Below, piece by piece: positions 43,001 to 52,203 of a stretch of DNA of 64,000 bases. The notes beneath the pieces are model-generated. The model was not told the DNA's origin. It searched no databases and worked only from the letters and a program-made list of their open reading frames with translations. The translations under genes were made by a program, and so were the position numbers. Origin of the DNA: JAIBDK01 sp965261915 (GTDB lineage: Bacteria; Pseudomonadota; Gammaproteobacteria; Arenicellales; Poriferihabitantaceae); contig CBDHDW010000004.1 in the NCBI GenBank assembly GCA_965261915.1, positions 1 to 64,000 of the forward strand, given 5' to 3'. Position 1 is the stretch's first letter, and the number at the start of each line of letters is the position of its first letter.

Positions 43001-44089
43001 ATGATGACTGAAAACGGGAAAATCAAACAACCGGCAAAGATGACCCATGATTACCTGTTCCGGGTTCTTCTGGAAGACCCCGGGCGCGCGGCCACGCTGT
43101 TGCGGGAATACCTGCCACCGGCGTTGAGTGCGCGGATGATTGATGAACCGCCCAAATTGCTGGATGGCACCTATGTGGATGAGAACAGCCGTATGACGCA
43201 AAGTGACCGGCTGTTCGAGGTCAGGTTGACCGATGGTCCGCCTGTCATGATATACACTTTGGTTGAGCATAAGTCGGTGCCTGAATACAGCACGCCCTTG
43301 CAATTGCTGGGTTATTTGGTGCGCATCTGGACGCGCTACGCCGAGGGCAAAGCCGCGAAGCTGTCCGCTTTGCCTGTGATCGTGCCTCTCGTTTTTTACC
43401 ACGGGCGCAAATCGTGGACAGTGCCGCAGACCTTTGGCGAGATGGTGCAGTCGGATGCGGATACAGCAGCCTTTGTGCCGTCCTTCCGCTATGATCTGCA
43501 TGATCTGGGTGTTGGGCCGCACCAGAAACTGTCCAGCGATGCGCCGGTGCGGGCTGTTTTAACCGCCTTGCGCTATGTACAGCGCAATGATGAGGTGACC
43601 GTCGGGGTTCTGACGGCGCTGCTGCGCGATCTGCCGGACGGAACGGACTTGGAACGGATCGTGTTTCGGTATATCGTCGAGAAATACGAGGTGTCGCAAC
43701 CCGTGTTCACAGCGGCACTGGACACTGCAAAGGATGATGGAGGTAAAGCACTGATGGGTACAATCGCAGAAACATGGAAGAAAGAAGGCGAGGCTAAGGG
43801 TCTTGCTGCCGGGAAAATTCTTGGGCGCGAAAAAGGACTCGCCGCTGGCAAGGCTGAGGGACTGGCAGAAGGCCAGGCGCGTGGCTTGGCCAAAGGGATT
43901 TCTGAAGGTGAAGCCAGAGGTGAAGCCAAGTCGCTGATGCGGCTTCTGGTGAAGCGGTTTGGCCCCCTGCCCGAGGCTGTGGTCTCACAGATTGCGGCGG
44001 GGAGCATTGAGGAGCTGGATCGCTGGGTGGATCGCGTACTTGATGCGCCGACGCTGGAAGCCATATTCGGGGAGCGGCGCGATCACTGA
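43001..44089 (+). CDS. Rpn-family recombination-promoting nuclease with DUF4351 tail
   Basis: A 362-residue protein. The N-terminal half is the YhgA/Rpn PD-(D/E)XK nuclease domain (MTHDYLFRVLLEDPGRAATL; QSDRLFEVRL and LVEHKS give the Asp...Glu-x-Lys core). A middle helical part follows, then a Gly-Ala-Glu-Lys repeat region (residues 255-310, GLAEGQARGLAKGISEGEAR) that is probably a flexible coiled spacer, and the DUF4351 helices at the end. Rpn proteins cut DNA and promote recA-independent recombination. This is the only complete copy; four partial relatives occur in the window. Confidence 0.88.
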   Translation: MMTENGKIKQPAKMTHDYLFRVLLEDPGRAATLLREYLPPALSARMIDEPPKLLDGTYVDENSRMTQSDRLFEVRLTDGPPVMIYTLVEHKSVPEYSTPLQLLGYLVRIWTRYAEGKAAKLSALPVIVPLVFYHGRKSWTVPQTFGEMVQSDADTAAFVPSFRYDLHDLGVGPHQKLSSDAPVRAVLTALRYVQRNDEVTVGVLTALLRDLPDGTDLERIVFRYIVEKYEVSQPVFTAALDTAKDDGGKALMGTIAETWKKEGEAKGLAAGKILGREKGLAAGKAEGLAEGQARGLAKGISEGEARGEAKSLMRLLVKRFGPLPEAVVSQIAAGSIEELDRWVDRVLDAPTLEAIFGERRDH

Positions 44090-44170
44090 AGCGGGTGTCA
44101 TTACAGAATATGTTTCTTTGCGCTATACGCCCCGGAACGGCTCAAGTGTGCATATTTAAATGGATATCGT

Positions 44171-44671
44171 ATGTCTCTGTCAGTCAATATAGAAACCATT
44201 GTTGATGAGTTGAGCATACTGCTCGACGAGTCATGTGCTTACATCAACCGAAAAACCGGAGAGGTTTTTTCGTTGACAGAGGAAGAAATCTCACTGGCAG
44301 AGACAGACGATGATGGCGGCTTAACTCCGGAATGGCAAACAGAGATCATCGACGATGCCAGGCGGGTGATGATGTCGGATGACATCCTCACGCTGCCCAC
44401 CCGGTTTGAAATTGATGAATACGCCATCATGGAACAATATTGCCTCACCGTTGTAGACCACAGGATCCGCAATGCCTTGTCCGAAGGGATAAAAGGGCGC
44501 GGTGCATTCCGTCGATTTAAGGATATGATCCACAGGGAAGGGATCGAAGGCGATTGGTATCGATACCGTGATCGGGCACTTGGGGAAATCGTTAGGGTTT
44601 TCCTGGAGGACAACAAAATCCCCTATTCGACCGCCCTGCCCCAGACAGCCACCTTGGCGAACGCTGATTAG
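44171..44671 (+). CDS. UPF0158 family protein
   Basis: A 166-residue acidic protein with the UPF0158 hallmarks: AYINRKTGEVFSLTEEE near the start, YAIMEQYC in the middle and GRGAFRRFKDMIHREGI with WYRYRDRALGEI at the C-terminus. Function of the family is not established. It follows the Rpn gene by about 80 bases. Confidence 0.85.
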   Translation: MSLSVNIETIVDELSILLDESCAYINRKTGEVFSLTEEEISLAETDDDGGLTPEWQTEIIDDARRVMMSDDILTLPTRFEIDEYAIMEQYCLTVVDHRIRNALSEGIKGRGAFRRFKDMIHREGIEGDWYRYRDRALGEIVRVFLEDNKIPYSTALPQTATLANAD

Positions 44672-44799
44672 GAGATTACCAATTTGAGCAACATCCAGAC
44701 CTTTCGCGCGAAGTTGACGATGCATGAAGACCAGATATACGGGCCACTACACACTTTTGACAATGCGATTTCGAACTCAATTTCGGCGAAAATTATGGG

Positions 44800-45135
44800 T
44801 TATTGTCCCTTCTTTGTCCTACGTTGCTTTTCAGATGCTTGAAGAGCTTTGATGGCTCGCTCAAGGACAGCACCCATAGGGATATTGAGCTTGGATTGCA
44901 TTTCATAAAAGGCGTTAGCGGTTTTTGCGGTCACGGATTGGTTGAATTGTATATTTCGCCCAGTTTTACGACGCCCCATCCGTTTAACAACGGGCGGTTG
45001 CTCAACTAACTGTGCAGAAGCGTTAATTTTACTGGCTTTCGGTTTAGGAGCATACCGCTCGGAAGAAGTATTCGTTGGTTTGTCATCTTTCTGATGTTGA
45101 CCATGAACATCATTTGGCGGCGCATAAGGGGACAT
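44800..45135 (-). CDS. ribbon-helix-helix-like plasmid partition/stability protein
   Basis: A 111-residue basic protein. A disordered N-terminal half precedes RNIQFNQSVTAKTANAFYEM and GAVLERAIKALQASEKQRR, a ParG/StbC-like dimeric DNA-binding domain often encoded next to ParA ATPases. No parA is found upstream; the region there is an Rpn fragment, so the partner is lost or elsewhere. The N-terminus overlaps transposon-end-like sequence, so the true start may be internal. Confidence 0.6.
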   Translation of the reverse strand: MSPYAPPNDVHGQHQKDDKPTNTSSERYAPKPKASKINASAQLVEQPPVVKRMGRRKTGRNIQFNQSVTAKTANAFYEMQSKLNIPMGAVLERAIKALQASEKQRRTKKGQ

Positions 45136-45145
45136 AAGAGGAACA

Positions 45146-45227
45146 TACGGAAATATCTGCCGCCGGCGTTGAGTGCGCGGATGATTGATGAACCGCCAAA
45201 ACTGCTGGACGGCACCTATGTGGAGAG
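45146..45227 (+). pseudogene. Rpn-family fragment (N-terminal region)
   Basis: Codons for YLPPALSARMIDEPPKLLDG and TYV match residues 37-59 of the intact Rpn protein and then stop matching at TATGTGG. The pseudogene at 48869 resumes at the same TATGTGG, so the two may be halves of one gene separated by insertions. Bases 45228-45458 hold no recognisable gene. Confidence 0.7.
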
Positions 45228-45458
45228 CATAAAAATGTGGGAGGCAATTAAGCCACCAGCATCCGAGGTGATTTTTCCACCGTCAAACGTGGCGGTGACT
45301 TTTTTACCGGAAACGGCTGGAAATGCGGGGAAAAATGGGGCAATATCGGTCATGGCAGTGGGGCACTTTCTGTCCAGTGTATCAGATGGTTACGCAACCG
45401 GGGCCAGCTCAGAATTACCAATCCGGTGAATAATCCAGGTTAAAGGAGTGAATTCAAA

Positions 45459-45965
45459 ATGGACAATATTTTTGAATCTGTGAAAGAAATTACTTTGAAT
45501 ATCCCTGCTCAAGGTAAACTCGATATGATTTTGGGCGAAATAACACAAGGAAAAATAGATATTTACTTACTTGAGCCTCAACCCCAAAGGGCGCGGGGCA
45601 AAAAACAAGGGGCGCGCGGTAGAAAATCATTTCACCCGCTATGCGCAATTGCTGAGTTTGGGTGGTCTATAAATATACGATCAGCCAGTCTAGATAGTGA
45701 CGAATTGGTCGACATTCTCGAGCTATATCAATTTCCAAGATTAGAAACCCTGCATTTGAAGGTTTCTGAACATGAGGTCGATCATGATGAGCTTTTAAAT
45801 CTACATACAATTCTCATTAACATGGATGAAAACTTACGAAACGTTACGTTATATGCTTCTGATGATAGCTTGGAATATCTGGAAGCATTCAGATCAACCT
45901 TACCTAGGCTTGAGCGCTTTGAAGTATGTTCCCTTACTGCAATGCGGAAAACGCCACGAGAGTAG
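45459..45965 (+). CDS. hypothetical protein with LRR-like segment, possibly truncated
   Basis: A 168-residue protein. Phrases such as PRLETLHLKVSEHEVDHDEL and LPRLERFEV have leucine-rich-repeat-like spacing. AAAGGAG lies about 12 bases ahead of the ATG. The C-terminal ~12 residues run into IS256 end sequence, so the original protein was probably longer. Role unknown. Confidence 0.5.
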   Translation: MDNIFESVKEITLNIPAQGKLDMILGEITQGKIDIYLLEPQPQRARGKKQGARGRKSFHPLCAIAEFGWSINIRSASLDSDELVDILELYQFPRLETLHLKVSEHEVDHDELLNLHTILINMDENLRNVTLYASDDSLEYLEAFRSTLPRLERFEVCSLTAMRKTPRE

Positions 45966-45996
45966 GAGAGATGGAATGGACGGCTCTTCCCGAGCA

Positions 45997-46344
45997 TCAC
46001 ACTGTGGGGTCTGATAAAAGACAGGGATGTGCGCTTTCGCGGAGGCCAACCTGAAAGCCCAAAAGCTCTTTTTTCCCTTCCGGTGTTGCCCCAATGATCA
46101 CCAACATGCATTCGGCCTGATCTTCCATCCGCGCCTGGAGATACACACCATCAGCCCAGGTATAGACATAGTGCCGCGCCGAAAGGTCACGCCGCTGCCA
46201 TGCGTCATACTGGGTTTGCCAGTTTGCCGTCAGGCGCGTGATGACGCCGGGTGAAAGATTGGGGGCGTCTGGATCCAATATCGCCGAAAGCGCTTCTTTA
46301 AAATCCCCTGTGGAAACGCCGCGCAAATACAACACCGGCAAGAG
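45997..46344 (-). pseudogene. IS256-family transposase fragment with internal deletion
   Basis: The minus-strand frame (VLYLRGVSTGDFKEALSAIL; YVYTWADGVYLQARMEDQAE; the first catalytic Asp is in the WADG phrase) matches the larger IS256 relic at 62120. After GLRESA it jumps to a downstream part of the same gene (46018-45997), so the middle is deleted. It abuts the 38-bp inverted repeat at 46345. Confidence 0.8.
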
Positions 46345-46666
46345 CGGGTCACGACACACCTAGGCGGTTTTTGCGACATAAGCGGACATAAAGGGAACAT
46401 GAGGGTTTTTGTGGTAATCTTCTCGATATGGTTGCAAAGAGTAATTTCATTCCCCTATGCGGCGAACAACCCTGTGTCTGGAGTTTTGAGCGATAGGTAT
46501 CCGTCAGTATTTTCCGGCAGGTTGAATTCGGGGTCTAGGGATCAATGGAACAGAAAACCCAGTTAAGAAATTTGTTCAGCCTCTGTCTATACCGTCAAAT
46601 TCCCCCCAAACCCTTGCAAACTCTATAAATATTGTTGCACAAACCTGTGTCAAAAACATTTGGAGT

Positions 46667-48050
46667 TGTCCGGTTTATGTACCATGGCAGTTGTCCGCTT
46701 CTGTTTTCCACGGGTGAGGGTTTTGGGAGCCGTAGGCGAGCAAGACCCTCACCCGTGGTTCGGCTGGTCGAAGCGGTTCACGCAGCCTGTTCTTTAACAT
46801 CTTTAATCTCCGTTCCATCGGGTTCATACATGGCAAGCTTTCTGGGGCCATGGAACACCGCCAACTGGCCGTTTGGATATTCATGCACCCGAACACGGGC
46901 TTAGACGTAGTGGTTCCGATGGCAATCTGCGGGTATCTGAAGACACCGGTTTTTGTAGCGAACGGTGTTGTCTTTTCCGACCACGCGTTCTTCCTGCACA
47001 CATAGAACGTTGGCCAGATCGCCAGCAAACGGCACAAAGGCTGATCCATCACCGGATGGCTTGATTGCAAATTTTTCATTATGGCCTGGCAGATACTCTT
47101 CGATCAAAAACCGATTGGCTTCTTCCATCGTCGTAATGCCGTTTAAGCGCAGTTCTTGAGGCAATCGGTTTTGAAGCGTCCCGAACATGCGTTCCGAGCG
47201 GCCGCGGGCCTCAGGCGAATAGGCCGGTATCAATTCAATGCCAAGCCGGGTTAAAGCCCGCCCAAATTGGGTCGGGTTGCTCTTGTCAACTTTGCCGCCA
47301 GCCTCAGGTGTGTGCCAGTAGTGGCTGCCTCTATCGGCATAGAGAGAACAGAATAAACCTTTTGAAACAATAACATCACTCACACCCGCAAAGCTACTCA
47401 TCGTCCCTTCTTCATCAACAAAAAACGCCGAGTAGATATCGCTGGTGGCATCGTCCATCGTCACGATCAAATCCCACCATTTCCCCGGAACCCATTCATG
47501 GCTTGACCCGCCCCTCTCAGGCCATTTCATGGCCCTGCCGGGCAGCGCTTGATGCAACATCATCCCGGGAAGAGCGCGACGTTCACGCTTGCGCCGATGC
47601 GCCCCTCGACGCGCCGCCTTATGAACCCTGCCACGCGCTTGCAGCGTCAGGCGGACCCAATTATAGCTGTGATTGAAGTCATGCTCTGATACCAGTTTCT
47701 CGTGGAAATGCTTTGGGGTGAAATCCCAATATCGGGTATCAAACAGTGTCAGCATTTTACTCACCGTATCAACTGGAACACGGTTCTGGGGTACCCTGGC
47801 AAGACGGCGGTCAAACAGCCCGTCAGCACCTTCTGCCTCAAAGCGCTTACCGTATCGTCGAAAACTACGCTCCGACATCCCCAGAAGGCCCGCAGCCTCT
47901 CTCTGGCTCAATTTGCGCGCTTTGGTTTGGCCATAGTATTCTGAAAACTTCATTTGTCTTACTTCCTGTAATATTGCTGTCTGGTTCATTTTGCTTCTCC
48001 TTGCGGAGAACCTTAAAACCGGACAGATGCAATGTTACATAAAGCGGTCA
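46667..48050 (-). mobile_element. ISNCY-family insertion sequence
   Basis: Imperfect ends TGTCCGGTTTATGTACC (46667) and TGACCGCTTTATGTAAC (reverse of 48050) enclose one transposase. An orphan copy of the left end is at 40550-40640. Confidence 0.75.
46778..47989 (-). pseudogene. ISNCY-family transposase with internal stop
   Basis: From ATG 47989 a 362-codon frame holds an N-terminal HTH (LSQREAAGLLGMSERSFRRY) and an integrase-like core (IVTMDDATSDIYSAFFVDEE; LYADRGSHYWHT; EARGRSERMFGTLQNRL). A TAA at 46903-46901 interrupts it, yet the same frame continues ARVRVHEYPNGQLAVFHGPR to a stop at 46778, matching the expected end of the family. One base change probably made the stop. Activity is doubtful though the catalytic core is intact. 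Confidence 0.82.
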
Positions 48051-48371
48051 TATCCCATGTTATCGACATTGTTGCACAAACCTGTTGCTATTCGATATTA
48101 TTTTGCAATACATTTATGCAACGCGCAACGTCTTGATTAGTGGCAATCCTGTCAGCGTTGCACAAAGGATGGTTTGTGCACGATCAATCCGGTTGTACTT
48201 TGATATTCCTACAGTTTTTCACATTCGACCTGCGCACAACCCAAATAATACCAAGCTTACCAGAGTTTTCTGTTCCATTGCTCCCTAGACCCCAATTCCA
48301 GTTTATGCCGCCTGTAAGGATGATATGCTCCCAACCGAGCGGTGCCAGATGCGGCATCAAGTGATGGGGAA

Positions 48372-48671
48372 TTATTTGGTGGTGTCCAGACTGCTTTGCG
48401 TCAACGATCGGAAGCCTACGCCACGTTCTTCAATATCCGCGACAATTTGAAGGAGATGCGAAAGCGAGCAACCAAGGCGGTCCAACTTCCAAACCAGCAA
48501 CACATCCCCGGATTGTACATAGTCGAGGGCCGCCTTGAGTGCCGATCGATCGGCTCGCGACCCGGACACGCGGTATTCAAACAAATCGCCCGCCTCGATC
48601 AGGGCATCACGTTGAAGGTCGGTGGTTTGATCCGGGCCATCTGTGGAGACCCGTGCGCAGCCAATGTGCAT
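48372..48671 (-). pseudogene. Tn3-type serine resolvase, N-terminal part
   Basis: Ninety-nine codons cover the catalytic domain: nucleophile Ser9 in ARVSTD, the Arg-rich ASG-type loop (RVSGSRADRSALKAAL), and VWKLDRLGCSLSHLLQIV. It stops before the long helix and DNA-binding HTH, so it is truncated. It belongs to the 38-bp-repeat transposon shell. The stretch 48672-48830 has no gene. Confidence 0.8.
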
Positions 48672-48868
48672 GTCGGAAAACCATCCTGTTCGAGTTTCCG
48701 CATACTACTGCATTCCGACAGGTATTTCCGTATATTATTTTCGTCGAAATTGAGGCCGAAATCGCATTGTCAAAAGAGGTGTCGGAAAACAGTTGTTTTC
48801 CGACACCTCTAAATGTTCACCCTATGTCCCCTTATGTCGCAAAAACCGCCTAGGTGTGTCGTGACCCG

Positions 48869-49752
48869 TATGTGGATGAGAACAGCCGTATGACGCAAAG
48901 TGACCGGCTGTTCGAGGTCAGGTTGACCAATGGTCCGCCTGTCATAATATACACTTTGGTTGAACATTTAAGTCGGTTTCGGAACCAGCCACGCCCTTGC
49001 AATTGCTGGGTTATATGCTGCGCATTTATAGCCGCTTTGCCGATGGGCAGGCTGCAAGGTTGCGCGCCCTGCCCGTGGTGATACCTCTGTTATTCTATCA
49101 TGGGAAATCAGCCTGGAATGTGCCGCAGATCTTTGGCGAGATGTTTGACGTCAGTGAGGATATGGCCCGCTATGTGCCATCGTTCCAGTACGAGGTGCAT
49201 GATCTGGGCAGCATCCCGATGGAACGCTTGTCGCGGGATCCCGAGGTTATGGCCGGTCTGGCCTTGCTGAAATTTGTGAAGCACCGGTCCGATATGACAG
49301 TGGAGCATCTGACGGAAATCCTGCGTGCCTTGTCCTTTGATACAAATTTTGCGGGTATCGTCTTCCACTATTTTGTGGCACGCTATGAATGGACGCAGCC
49401 GGAGTTTGCGGCTGCACTGGATGGAATAGAGGATGAAGGAGGTAAAGCCATCATGGGAACACTTGTCGAAACATGGGTGAAACAAGGTGAGGCTAAGGGG
49501 CTAGCAGCTGGCAAAGCTGAAGGTCTTGCTGCCGGGGAAGCGCTTGGGCGTGAAAAAGGACTGGCCGAAGGCGAGGCCAAAGGTGAAGCCAAATCCTTGG
49601 TGCGCCTGCTGGTGAAGCGGTTTGGCACCCTGCCCCCGTCTGTCGTCGCACAGATCGCGGCGGGCAGCATTGAGGAGCTGGATCGCTGGGTGGATGCGGC
49701 GATCACTGCTTCCAGTATAGAGGCTGTATTTGGAAAGCGGCGTGATCACTGA
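48869..49752 (+). pseudogene. Rpn-family nuclease, 5'-truncated and frameshifted
   Basis: Starts at the codons for YVDENSRMTQSDRLFEVRL, includes LVEH of the active site, then an extra T at about 48966-48970 shifts the frame. The second frame (open from 48997) covers QLLGYMLRIYSRFADGQAAR to the DUF4351 end (LVRLLVKRFGTLPPSVVAQI). The C-terminal 250 residues could still be translated alone. It differs in many residues from the copy at 43001, so it is a paralogue, not a recent duplicate. Confidence 0.82.
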
Positions 49753-49859
49753 CGGGGATGCTGGGCTGGAAATCATTGCGCGGCATTCGCAAATGTCACA
49801 AGTTTTGCTACAACAATCAGCCACAGTGAATAGAATCAAGGGATTATCTCGGGTTACAT

Positions 49860-51362
49860 ATGGAGATTGGATTGCTAAAGACCCTTACAGACCTATTCAG
49901 GTCAGACGAGTTCCTTCCCAGCTCTGCGGTGTTCCCAGATGTCGATAAGGAACGCTTGGTTAAAGACCTTAAACTCGCAGAAGAGGGCCAGAATAGGGGG
50001 GAAACCAATCAACCTGAGACGGATGCTGGAAGCCTAGATCACGTTGAACTCAAGGCTGTCGGGCGCATCGAAGAGTTGCGTCGGCGAGGCTTGGAAAACT
50101 ACGAGATAAACCGAAGGGTCTACTCCGAGCGTCTCAACTCGGCTGTTTCGGCAAGGATGCTGGTCGAAACAGAAGCAAACGATTCTAAATCCAAGTTCAC
50201 CGAGGTAGTCATAAAATGGCGTTCCATGATCGTTACCCCTCGCGAACGGGTTCAGGAAACCTATAAATGGCGAGATCGGTTTCGACAGATCAACAAACTA
50301 GAGCGTCCTGCAAAAGCTGCCTCGAGCTGGGTGAGTTTTATCGGACTTGCTTTGGTTTTAATTGTCATTGAATCGATTGGCAACGCCTACTTGTTTTCCC
50401 AGAAGAACCCGTTGGGGATATTGGGCGGCCTGATTGCCGCCTTCTTAGTCTCTGCAGGAAACGTGTCTCTCAGCAGCCTACTGGGAATGGCGACTCGGTA
50501 TGTCAATTGCCGTGGTTTCCAAAATCTTTTCAAAAAGTTTGCAGGACTACTGTTCTTTCTGACGTGGGTCGGATTTGCTATTGGGTATAATTTCGCAGTA
50601 GCCCACTTCAGGGATGCCGTCGAACGCACAGGCGAATGGAGGGAAGCCGGGACTTCAGCAATTCAGACACTTCTCTCGAACCCAGCTAGCCTCTACACGA
50701 TGGAATCCTATGTCCTGTTTATTCTAGGGGCTTTCATCTCGATTATTTCGCTCCTCAAGGGCTACAGTCATTCGGATCCCTATCCTGGGTACTCCGAAGT
50801 GGCTCAGGACGTGATCGACGCGCGGAATGACTATATCGACCATCTCGAGGAATCCATCAACACTTTGGCCGAGCAGCGGGACGATGCAGTCGTCAGCCTG
50901 AGAGCTGCAAATGACGAGGTCCACCAGAACATCAATGATTCCGTCGATGCCCTCTATGGACAAAAATCCCTACAATCCAATCTCGCTCCATTCCTAGAGC
51001 AATGCAACATTTCAGCCAACTACGTGTTGGCTGTATACCGGGATGCGAACAAAGCGTCTCGGGAAGATGAGGCACCAAAGTACTTCAAGAGACCCTATAC
51101 GTTTGAAATTTTTGAGACTTCAGATGCGGATACGGCCCGTCGGGATAAAGCAGAAACGCAGGTCAAAGAAGTCTCGGATATGGTCGATAAGGCGATCAAA
51201 GATATCTTTGAGGTTTTCGATGATGCTGTAAAAGCGCACTACGAGATCGATGATCTGGAAGTCACACATATCGAACGCTCCCATAAATTTGTGTTGCCGA
51301 AAAACCAAGCGTCGAAAGATGTTAAACTGACAATGGTTTCCGAAGAACAGGGAACGGCATAA
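49860..51362 (+). CDS. four-TM coiled-coil membrane protein, first gene of a Zorya-like operon
   Basis: A 500-residue protein I do not recognise. A cytoplasmic, charged N-terminal 150 residues precede four membrane helices at about 157-177, 185-208, 227-247 and 281-300. A coiled-coil stretch follows at 315-365 and an acidic C-terminal domain of about 130 residues. Helices 2-4 with short loops could form a channel or scaffold like MotA/TolQ, but the signature is not clear. The TAA overlaps the next ATG (TAATG). No strong ribosome site precedes the ATG at 49860. Downstream partners suggest it is part of an envelope-spanning complex. Confidence 0.7.
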   Translation: MEIGLLKTLTDLFRSDEFLPSSAVFPDVDKERLVKDLKLAEEGQNRGETNQPETDAGSLDHVELKAVGRIEELRRRGLENYEINRRVYSERLNSAVSARMLVETEANDSKSKFTEVVIKWRSMIVTPRERVQETYKWRDRFRQINKLERPAKAASSWVSFIGLALVLIVIESIGNAYLFSQKNPLGILGGLIAAFLVSAGNVSLSSLLGMATRYVNCRGFQNLFKKFAGLLFFLTWVGFAIGYNFAVAHFRDAVERTGEWREAGTSAIQTLLSNPASLYTMESYVLFILGAFISIISLLKGYSHSDPYPGYSEVAQDVIDARNDYIDHLEESINTLAEQRDDAVVSLRAANDEVHQNINDSVDALYGQKSLQSNLAPFLEQCNISANYVLAVYRDANKASREDEAPKYFKRPYTFEIFETSDADTARRDKAETQVKEVSDMVDKAIKDIFEVFDDAVKAHYEIDDLEVTHIERSHKFVLPKNQASKDVKLTMVSEEQGTA

Positions 51363-52201
51363 TGGCAAAAAGTCGTTCTGGATCGAAGCGTAAGTTCTCC
51401 AATCGCCGCGCGAGAAGGCGCGGTGGCAACAGCAATATCGGTTGGTATTTGGCTATAATCGTCTGCATTGTATTGGCGATAGGTGTTGGCTTCATATCTA
51501 AGAACTTGATCTCAAAAAGCAAAATCGATCAGGCGACCCTTTGCCATCTAGGCGGCGCTCTCAATGTGACTGCAATCCTACTTGACCTGACCGATCCCTT
51601 GAACACAACACAGCAGGCTCGACTAAAAAGCATAATGGCCGATGAGATTGCCGCGTCGACAACAGACACGATGATTTCGCTTGGAATTGTCAGTGAGGAT
51701 CCTGCAAATTGGGGTGCCCGATTTGCCAAGTGCAAGCCAGAGACAGGCGAGGATGCCAATAGCCTCTACGAAAATCCGACCATCATTGGGGAACGCTATG
51801 CCCATGAATTTACTAATCCAATTCAAGTAACATTGCAATCCATGCTAACGGGAGAAGCTGAGAACAAATCTCCCATTATGGAAGCACTTCAATCGCTCAT
51901 CTCTGAAACGCCTAACTTCACAAAGTCCAGAGGGCAGAGAAAGATCATCATCGTATCGGATATGCTTCAACATAGTGACAATCTGAGTTTTTACCGAAAG
52001 CAGGGTTGGACCTACTTCACAGCGCAAAATGGCATCCAGAGATTGGCCGGCAATCTCGCCAATGTGACGGTGGAGATACTTCGTATTCCCCGCTCAGGCA
52101 GCAACATTCCATCTAATGACATCACTGAAGGATTTTGGAGCCGGTACTTCGACAAACAAAGGGCTCGTCCACCCTCTGTCAGCTCTCTCGGAGATTTGTA
52201 A
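51362..52201 (+). CDS. membrane-anchored vWA-like protein, second gene of the operon
   Basis: A 279-residue protein. A very basic N-terminus (KRKFSNRRARRRGG) leads to one membrane helix at 28-47, giving an N-in topology. The rest is periplasmic and looks like a von Willebrand A fold: a first strand with D75-L-T-D78 (ILLDLTDPL) and a late strand KIIIVSDMLQHS. The classical DxSxS MIDAS is altered to DLTDP. It could sense or bind a periplasmic partner. Starts inside the previous stop and ends two bases before the next ATG. Confidence 0.68.
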   Translation: MAKSRSGSKRKFSNRRARRRGGNSNIGWYLAIIVCIVLAIGVGFISKNLISKSKIDQATLCHLGGALNVTAILLDLTDPLNTTQQARLKSIMADEIAASTTDTMISLGIVSEDPANWGARFAKCKPETGEDANSLYENPTIIGERYAHEFTNPIQVTLQSMLTGEAENKSPIMEALQSLISETPNFTKSRGQRKIIIVSDMLQHSDNLSFYRKQGWTYFTAQNGIQRLAGNLANVTVEILRIPRSGSNIPSNDITEGFWSRYFDKQRARPPSVSSLGDL

Positions 52202-52203
52202 AG

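Larger units (their letters stand above)
46631..48085 (+). repeat. 18-bp direct repeats flanking the ISNCY region
   Basis: ATTGTTGCACAAACCTGT occurs at 46631-46648 and 48068-48085, about 18-36 bases outside the ISNCY ends. They may mark an older element or a large target duplication, or allow deletion of the IS by recombination. Confidence 0.65.
46345..48868. mobile_element. Tn3-like shell bounded by 38-bp perfect inverted repeats
   Basis: The 38 bases at 46345-46382 (starting CGGGTCACGACACACC, ending GACATAAG) are repeated exactly, inverted, at 48831-48868. The length and TAAG inner end fit Tn3-family termini. Inside are an ISNCY element and a truncated serine resolvase, but no TnpA. The flanks (AAGAG and TATGT) do not form a 5-bp duplication, so the ends have been rearranged. 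Bases 46383-46630 hold no recognisable gene. Confidence 0.75.

Noticed and set aside
44685..44842. TTG-started frame (LSNIQTFRAKLTMHEDQ) after the UPF0158 gene
   Set aside because: Short, no domain, and it runs into the convergent ribbon-helix-helix gene; too weak to call.
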